A stretch of 26,785 nucleotides of DNA, taken from positions 1-26,785 of the forward strand of contig CAYSLC010000052.1 in assembly GCA_964431545.1 (NCBI GenBank). The letters run 5' to 3'. Positions 16,120 through 22,500 of this stretch are shown here, one piece after another. A model generated the notes under the pieces. The model was given only the letters and a program-made list of their open reading frames with translations, ran no database searches and was not told the DNA's origin. The stretch comes from CAYSLC01 sp964431545 (GTDB taxonomy: Bacteria > Desulfobacterota > Desulfobacteria > Desulfobacterales > JAABSP01). The stretch's first letter is position 1, and every line of letters starts with the position of its first letter. Position numbers and translations under genes: made by a program.

Positions 16120-16148
16120 GATAAAGCGGAAAATCGTCGGGATGTCAA
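16120..16148 (-). promoter_or_regulatory. Sigma70-type promoter for the riboswitch-protease transcript
   Basis: On the - strand a perfect TTGACA (16148-16143) is followed after 17 bp by TTTATC (16125-16120), a weak -10. Transcription would begin near 16113, about 20 nt before the riboswitch aptamer. Confidence 0.5.
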
Positions 16149-16171
16149 GAAGAAAATCTCCATCGGCTCCA

Positions 16172-16177
16172 TTGACA
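16172..16177 (+). promoter_or_regulatory. Possible -35 of the first TPS exoprotein gene
   Basis: A perfect TTGACA lies 120 bp upstream of the exoprotein ATG and 23 bp from the divergent protease -35. The -10 region (TAGTCG at 16196-16201, 18-bp spacing) is poor, so an activator or other sigma factor may be needed. Confidence 0.3.
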
Positions 16178-16208
16178 AAAACCACAAAAAGGCCGTAGTC
16201 GAAAGAGA

Positions 16209-16268
16209 GGGGGTCGAGGACCGCCCCCGGGGTTCCGTACCCGTGCCCCGCTCCGGGGCGCGGGTTTT
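16209..16268 (+). promoter_or_regulatory. Tandem hairpins with terminator-like second stem in the leader of the first exoprotein gene
   Basis: The first hairpin is GGGGGTC/GACC-g-CCC (16209-16226) with a 3-nt loop. The second is an 11-bp stem with one G-U pair (16240-16250 with 16254-16264), a 3-nt loop and TTTT at 16265-16268. It ends 29 nt before the start codon and 18 nt before the Shine-Dalgarno. CGGGG at 16228-16232 could instead pair with CCCCG at 16246-16250 as an antiterminator. No upstream + strand gene needs a terminator here, so attenuation is likely. Confidence 0.45.
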
Positions 16269-16297
16269 CCCTTCCACCCAAGATGCGAGGATCCGCC

Positions 16298-19228
16298 ATG
16301 AGTCGGCCATTCCGTTTCCGGGCCCGGCCCACGATCGCGGCCACGGCCCTGTGGCTCTGCCTCCTCACCCTTCCCCCCGGCCCCGCCGCCCAGGTGGAGA
16401 CCGACGGCACCGTGGGCCCCGCCGCGTCCCTGTCGGGGCCCGATTACTGGATCCCCGAGGAACTGGGCACCCTCTCCGGGCCGAACCTCTTCCACAGCTT
16501 CCGACAATTTTCGATCTTCAGCGGCGAAAGCGCCACCTTCACCGGCTCGGAGGAGATCCGGAGGGTCATCAGCCGGGTGACCGGGGGCGAGGCGTCGACC
16601 ATCGACGGATGGATCTCCTCCTGGGTGGGGACGGCCGACTTTTTCTTCATCAACCCGGCGGGTGTCGTCTTCGGTCCCGACGCGGCGGTGGATGTCCCGG
16701 CGGCCTTCCATGCCGGCACGGCCGATGCCCTCCAATTTGCGGATGGAACCGTTTTCAGCGCCGCCGCCCCCGACGGGTCCACCCTGAGCGCATCCCCGCC
16801 CGAGGCGTTCGGGTTCCTCTCGCCCCGGCCGGAACCGGTGGTCCTGGACGGCAGCCGGCTGCTGTTTCCTCCGGGAAGCACGGTGTCGCTGGCCGGCGGG
16901 GACGTGACCATCGCCGGGACCGGCGAGCGGGAGGCGGGGATCATCGCGCCGGGAGGCGACATACGGATTTCGGCCTGGGGCGGCAAAGCCGGCCGGGTCC
17001 CCATGGACGGCGGGGCCGAGGCCGATCCGTCGGGCGCGGTCCGCCTGGAATACGCCCGTCTCCAGTCGAGCGGCCCCGGGGGCGGCGGGGTGACGATCCG
17101 GGCCGGACGCGGGGAACTCTTCGGCGCCACCGTGGCCGCGGACAACCGGGAGGGCGGGGCCGGAGACGGCGGCGTCCGGGTGGAGACGGCCGGCCCCCTG
17201 AGCGTGACCGCCGGCGGCCATATCCGTAGCGACGCCGCCGGGGGGGACGCTCCGGGGATCGAGATCACGGCGGGCGGCCGGCTGGATCTATTGGACGGGG
17301 GCCGAATTTCGAGCACGGCCCGGGACGACGGAGACGGCGGACCGGTGGCCGTCCACGCCGGGGCGCTCCGGATCGAGGGGAGCCGAGGCCGGTTCACCGG
17401 CATCGCGGCCCAGGCCGAGTCCGGCGCCGGGGACGCCGGCGCCGTGGACCTCCGTGTGGACGGCCTCCTGGAGATGGGGGCCCGGGCCTTGATCTCCAGC
17501 GCCGCGTTTGCCGACGGGGACGCCGGCGCCGTGGCCATCCGGGCCGGAGAGATCCGGATCGACGCCCAGGGGATCGAGGATCCGCTCACCCGGATCACCT
17601 CCAGCGCCGAGGCCGGGTCCCGGGGCGACGCCGGGCCGGTCGCCATCGTCACCGGGGGATCCATGACGGTTCTCCACGGGGCCCAGATCCTGAGCAACAC
17701 CTTCTCCCAGGGGGCGGCCGGGGCCGTGACGATCCGGGCGGGGGCCCTCCGCCTCGACGGCGTGGAAGGCCGCGCCACCGGAATCGGGAGCCAGACCGCC
17801 CACGGGACGGGGGACGCCGGTTCGGTGGCCATCACGGTGGACGGCCCCCTCGATCTGACCAACGGCGGGATCATCTCCACCGGCACATTCGGGGCGGGCA
17901 ACGGCGGGCGGATCACCGTCCACGCGGGGGAGGCGACAATCCAGGGGGACGGTGCCCCGTTCACCGGGATCGCCGGAAGCGCGGAGCCCGGATCCGGAGG
18001 AGACGCGGGGACCCTGGAAGTCAGGGTGGACGGGGATTTGCGCCTGATCAAAGGCGGCCAGATCCTGAGCAGCACCTTCTCCCGGGGCGAGGGCGGGGCC
18101 GTCCATGTCCGTGCCGGAACCCTGCGAATCGACGGCGCCGGCGAGGAGATCAACAGCACCGGGATTGCCGCCACCTCTGATCTCGGGGCCTCGGCGGACG
18201 GCGGCTCGGTGGCGGTGGCGGCGACGGATCTGCTGGAGATTGCAAACGGGGGGCAGATCTCCAGCGCCGCCTTTTCCGGGGGCGATGCCGGAACCGTCAC
18301 GGTCTCCGCGGGCGCCCTGGGGATCACGGGGGGAGAGGACGAACGGCTCACCGGCATCACGAGCCTGGCCGAGACCGGAGCCGCCGGCGCCGCCGGCGAC
18401 ATTGCCGTGACCGCGCGGGAGGCGAACCTGACCGACGGCGGCCGGATCAGCATCGCGGCCCTCCAGGTCCTTCCGGACGGCCCACTGTCGGACCGGGCGC
18501 AAAACCGGATCGAGGTGGAAGCCGATCACCTCCGCCTGGACCGGGGGGCCCGGATCACCGCCGAGAGCACCGGCAACGTCCCGGCCGGTTCGGTCCGCAT
18601 CCGTTCCGGCCGGCTGACGGTATCGGACGGCGGCCAAATCACCACCGCCGCCAACGAGGCGGACGGCGGTCCCATCTCCCTCCGGGGGGAAGTCCTCATC
18701 CTCCGGGACGGACGGATCACCACCTCGGTGGCGGGCCCGCGCGGCGACGGCGGGGACATCACGCTTCAGGGCCGAGACGGCGGCCCGTCGGCCGCGGTGG
18801 TCCTCGACGGGGGCTTCGTCCAGGCCAATACGGCGGCCCGGGGAGCCCGGGGGGGCGATATCTTCGTGGATGTCCGGGCCCTGATCGGCGGCGGGGGGGA
18901 GCTTTCGGCGGGAGGGACGGCGCGCCGGACCTTCCGGCCCGGCACGGGCGAGAACGTGATCCAGGCCGCGGCCCCCGGAGGGGAACAGGGGACCATCGAC
19001 ATCACCGCGCCGGACCTCGACATCAGCGGAGCCCTGGTGCGCCTGTCCGCCCGATTCGCCGATCCGGTCCGCCTGGCCACGGAGCCTTGCGTTGCCGCCG
19101 GGGGCCGAAGCGCCGGTTCCCTGGTCCACCGCGGCCGGGGCGGGCTGCCCCCGGACCCGTCCGAGGCCTCGGCGGTCCGACTGGGTGGGACACGGCTCGA
19201 ACGACTCATGGAGACGGTCTCTCCTTGA
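16298..19228 (+). CDS. Two-partner secretion exoprotein, FHA/TpsA type (short paralog)
   Basis: The 976-residue protein has a signal peptide (about 1-32, hydrophobic ATALWLCLLTLP). A TPS/haemagglutination-activity secretion domain follows to about residue 260, with GPNLFHSFRQFSIF, RRVISRVTGGEASTIDGWI and FFFINPAGVVFGPDA. From about 367 to 684 come five tandem 64-residue repeats (TGI..A..G..GDAGSV.V.VDGLL...GG.I.S.T....DAG.V.I.AG...I), expected to form a right-handed beta helix. The C-terminal part has VVLDGGFVQANTAARGARGG, IQAAAPGGEQG and a terminal GRGGLPPDP signature shared with its neighbour. It should be exported across the outer membrane by the TpsB encoded downstream. GAGG lies 7 nt before the ATG at 16298, which favours it over the in-frame ATG at 16283. 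Only one C-terminal cysteine is present. Its role (adhesion, aggregation or other) is unknown. Confidence 0.9.
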   Translation: MSRPFRFRARPTIAATALWLCLLTLPPGPAAQVETDGTVGPAASLSGPDYWIPEELGTLSGPNLFHSFRQFSIFSGESATFTGSEEIRRVISRVTGGEASTIDGWISSWVGTADFFFINPAGVVFGPDAAVDVPAAFHAGTADALQFADGTVFSAAAPDGSTLSASPPEAFGFLSPRPEPVVLDGSRLLFPPGSTVSLAGGDVTIAGTGEREAGIIAPGGDIRISAWGGKAGRVPMDGGAEADPSGAVRLEYARLQSSGPGGGGVTIRAGRGELFGATVAADNREGGAGDGGVRVETAGPLSVTAGGHIRSDAAGGDAPGIEITAGGRLDLLDGGRISSTARDDGDGGPVAVHAGALRIEGSRGRFTGIAAQAESGAGDAGAVDLRVDGLLEMGARALISSAAFADGDAGAVAIRAGEIRIDAQGIEDPLTRITSSAEAGSRGDAGPVAIVTGGSMTVLHGAQILSNTFSQGAAGAVTIRAGALRLDGVEGRATGIGSQTAHGTGDAGSVAITVDGPLDLTNGGIISTGTFGAGNGGRITVHAGEATIQGDGAPFTGIAGSAEPGSGGDAGTLEVRVDGDLRLIKGGQILSSTFSRGEGGAVHVRAGTLRIDGAGEEINSTGIAATSDLGASADGGSVAVAATDLLEIANGGQISSAAFSGGDAGTVTVSAGALGITGGEDERLTGITSLAETGAAGAAGDIAVTAREANLTDGGRISIAALQVLPDGPLSDRAQNRIEVEADHLRLDRGARITAESTGNVPAGSVRIRSGRLTVSDGGQITTAANEADGGPISLRGEVLILRDGRITTSVAGPRGDGGDITLQGRDGGPSAAVVLDGGFVQANTAARGARGGDIFVDVRALIGGGGELSAGGTARRTFRPGTGENVIQAAAPGGEQGTIDITAPDLDISGALVRLSARFADPVRLATEPCVAAGGRSAGSLVHRGRGGLPPDPSEASAVRLGGTRLERLMETVSP
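17396..18349 (+). repeat. Five 64-residue tandem repeats in the short exoprotein
   Basis: Five successive units, each starting at a TGI/TRI motif and about 191 nt long, code for residues 367-684. They are diverged at DNA level but keep the GDAG and DGL-GG-IS positions. Confidence 0.8.
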
Positions 19229-19342
19229 GCGACGGCCCCGGCAGGCCGATATTCCGGAGACCCGTGGAAAGGTTTCCGGGCTCCACATCCAGGAGCCGCT
19301 CAAGTCCGGTCACCGGCGGGATCCATCCGGGTGAATTATCCG

Positions 19343-19348
19343 TTGACA
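19343..19348 (+). promoter_or_regulatory. Possible -35 of the long exoprotein gene
   Basis: A perfect TTGACA lies 206 bp upstream of the start codon, mirroring the short paralog. The -10 region (TTACCT, 17-bp spacing) is poor. Transcription from here would give a leader of roughly 175 nt. Confidence 0.3.
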
Positions 19349-19448
19349 AATCTCATCCCGCCGGATTACCTGTAGGGATCGGCGATCGCAATGCACCCGC
19401 CCGTAACGGCGAAGCCCGATCGGTGACAGCGGCCGCCCCGGACCTATC

Positions 19449-19479
19449 GATCGCCCCGCCCGACCGGCGTCGGGCGATC
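19449..19479 (+). promoter_or_regulatory. Mutually exclusive hairpins in the leader of the long exoprotein gene
   Basis: GATCGCCC (19449-19456) pairs perfectly with GGGCGATC (19472-19479). CGCCCGAC (19457-19464) also pairs perfectly with GTCGGGCG (19469-19476) around a CGGC loop. The two 8-bp stems share a 3' arm and cannot coexist. The 326-bp gap from 19229 to 19554 holds this, a further GATCGG/CCGATC complementary pair around 19380-19420, and no gene. Confidence 0.4.
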
Positions 19480-19554
19480 TTCTCTCTCCTTGGACACGAT
19501 GCAACAATTGGAACCAGATGGATTCATGCTTTTTGAATCCGGGAAGGTGACTCC

Positions 19555-22500
19555 ATGAGTTCCGCCATCCCATCTCGCATCCGGCATGGTCTATATTTCC
19601 TTGCCTGGACGGCCGTCCTTCTCCTGACGGGCCTTTCCCCGGCACGGGCCGACGTGGCGACGGACGGAACGTTGGGGCCGGCCCGGATCCTCGACGGACC
19701 CGATTTCCTGATCCCGGAGGGATTGGGGCGGACCGCCGGTGGAAACCTGTTCCACAGCTTCGAACGCTTTTCCGTGTTCCAGGGCCAGCGCGCCACGTTC
19801 ACCGGCCCGCGCACCATCGAAAACGTCATCAGCCGGGTGACCGGGGGGGATCCGTCAACCATCGACGGCATCCTCCGCTCCCAGGTCGGGAGCGCCGACT
19901 TCTTCTTCATCAATCCCGCCGGCGTGGTGTTCGGCCCCCGCGCCCAGGTGGATGTCCCGTCCGCCTTCCATGCGGGCACGGCCCAGGAGGTTCGGTTCGA
20001 CGATGGGTCCGTCTTCGGCGCCGTCGATCCGGGGGCGAGCACCTTGAGCGTGTCCGAGCCGGCCTCCTTCGGTTACCTGGGGCCCCGGCCGGCGGATGTC
20101 GTCCTGGAGGGAAGCCGGCTTGGGTTTGCGCCGGGAAGCACCGTCTCCCTGGTGGGCGGCGGCGTAACCCTGGCGGGGACGGCGACCCAGCAGGCGGAGG
20201 TGATCTCCCGGGGCGGGGAGATCCGGATCACGGCCGCCGGGCAAGGGGGGACGGAGGTCCCCCTCGACGGGTCTCCGACACCGGCGATGGCCGGGGCGGT
20301 ACGCCTGGAACAGGCCCGGGTGGATACCAGCGGACCCGGCGGCGGACGGATCTCCATGGCATCCGGCGCCCTGGAGATCGAAGCCGCCACCCTATCGGCC
20401 AACAACCTGGGGGAGGCGGCCCCGTCCGGAGGGATCGATCTGACGGTGAGCGGACCGATGCACGTCGGTCCGGAAAGCCGGGTGGAGAGCAACGCCTTCG
20501 GCACCGGCGATGCCGGCGGGATCCGGGTCCGGACGGGAAGCCTGCGGATCCTCGGCGGGGACGGGGGGAGCTTCCCCGGTCTGTTCAGCGAGGTGGAGCC
20601 CGGGGCCGAGGGAAGCAGCGGCGGCCTCGACCTGACGGTGGGCGCGGACCTGTCCATCGAAGGTCCGGCCGGTATCAACGCGGGCACCTGGGGGCACGGC
20701 GACGCCGGTCCCATCCGCATCGAAGCGAACACCGTCACCGTGGACGGGCAGGGGCGCGCGACCCCGTACCGGGGAAGCGACTTCATCGCCGGCATCGACA
20801 GCGAGGCGGATACCGAAGCCTTCGGGAACGCCGGCCAGATCGCCGTGGCCGTTTCCGGCCGCCTCTCCCTTTTGAACGCGGCCTCCCTGTCGGCGAGCAC
20901 CCATGGAGCCGGGAACGCAGGGAGCATCGAGATCTCCGCCCGTGAGCTGGTTCTGGACGGCGCGTCCGCGGGGTCTCCCACCGGCATCTATGCCGTGGCG
21001 AGCGCCCCGGCCGCCGGCCGGGGCGGAGAGATCCGCATCCGCGCCGGGGAAGACGTCCAGGTGATCCACGGGGCCTCCATCGCCGGTTTCACCACTTCCG
21101 GCCAGGACGCCGGCGCCATCGACATGGCCGCGGGTGGTGAACTGACGGTTTCCCACGGCGGATGGATCACCAGCGACACCTACGGGGGAGGCCATGCGGG
21201 GAGCGTGCGGATCGACGCCGGGGCGGTCACGCTCGACGGGGAGGGCGGGGACGCGTTTACCGGCATCAGCAGCGACGCCAACGCCGGCGCCGGAGGGGAC
21301 AGCGGATCGGTGGAGATCACGACCGAAGGGCGTCTCACGGTGGTCGACGGCGCGGTGATCGCCAGCGATACCTATTCGACCGGAGACGGGGGCGGCGTTG
21401 TGATCCGGGCCGGAGAGATCCGGATCGACGGAGAGGATGGCGACCTGTTCACCGGCATCGCCAGCGACGCCAAGCCGGATTCCCGGGGGAACGGCGGATC
21501 GGTGGAGATCACGGTGGACGGACACATGGCGCTGGTCAACGGCGCGGTCATCACCAGTGACACTTATTCGGCCGGAGACGGCGGCGGCGTGGTGATCCAG
21601 GCGGACGGGATCTCCATCGACAATGGCGGCGAGGCCGGGCAGCAGACCGGCATCACCAGCGTTGCCCATACCGATTCCCTGGGGGCGGCCGGCTCGGTGG
21701 ACGTGGGCGTGGATACCTTCCTGGAGATGACCGGCGGGGGGGAGATCTCCAGCAGCACCTCGGGCCGGGGCGATGCCGGCACCGTGATCGTCCGGTCCGG
21801 GGCTCTCCGGATCCGTGGCGGGGAGAACGATGTGGCGACCCGGATCGCCAGCACCGCCGACGGCGGATCCATGGGGACCGCCGGACAAGTGGAGGTGGCG
21901 GTGGACGGGCCCCTGGAAGTTCTCGGGGGCGCGGAGATCACCAGCAGCACCTTTGGCGGAGGCGACGCCGGCAGCGTCCGGATCCGAACCGGAGCGCTGA
22001 CCATCGACGGACAAGGGGCGGCGGATCGGTTCACCGGCATCGCCAGCGTGGCCAACCCCGGCTCCATGGGGGATGCGGGATCGGTGGACATCACCGTGGA
22101 CGGTCTTCTGGAGATGGTCGACGGGGTGGAGATCGCCAGCGACACCTGGTCCCAAGGAGCGGCCGGCGGCGTCCGGATCGAGGCGGGTCGGCTCCGGATC
22201 GACGACCGGGGCGTCGACGGACAGTTCACCGGGATTTCCAGCGCCGCCCTCTCCGGTTCCACGGGCGACGCGGGATCGGTGCACGTTACGGTCCACGGGC
22301 TCCTGGAACTGGTCGACGGCGCCGTGATCGCAAGCAGCACCGCCTCCCTGGGCAATGCCGGATCGGTCAGGATCGAGGCCCGGGAGGTCTTGCTCGACGG
22401 AACCGGCCTCGAAACGCAGCGCACCGGGATCTCGACCCTGGCGAGTTCCGGTTCCCAGGGCCGCGCCGGATCGGTGTCGGTATCCGTGGACGGCCCCATG

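Noticed and set aside
19382..19391. GCGATCGC octamer resembling the cyanobacterial HIP1 repeat
   Set aside because: It is a single occurrence and expected by chance in this GC-rich context. The other genes do not point to a cyanobacterium.
19380..19440. A second GEMM-type riboswitch before the long exoprotein (GCACCC...GGCGAAGCC)
   Set aside because: It lacks the GCAAACC block, the GACGCAAAGCC core and the GGTTGCC 3' block. Only a structured leader is claimed.
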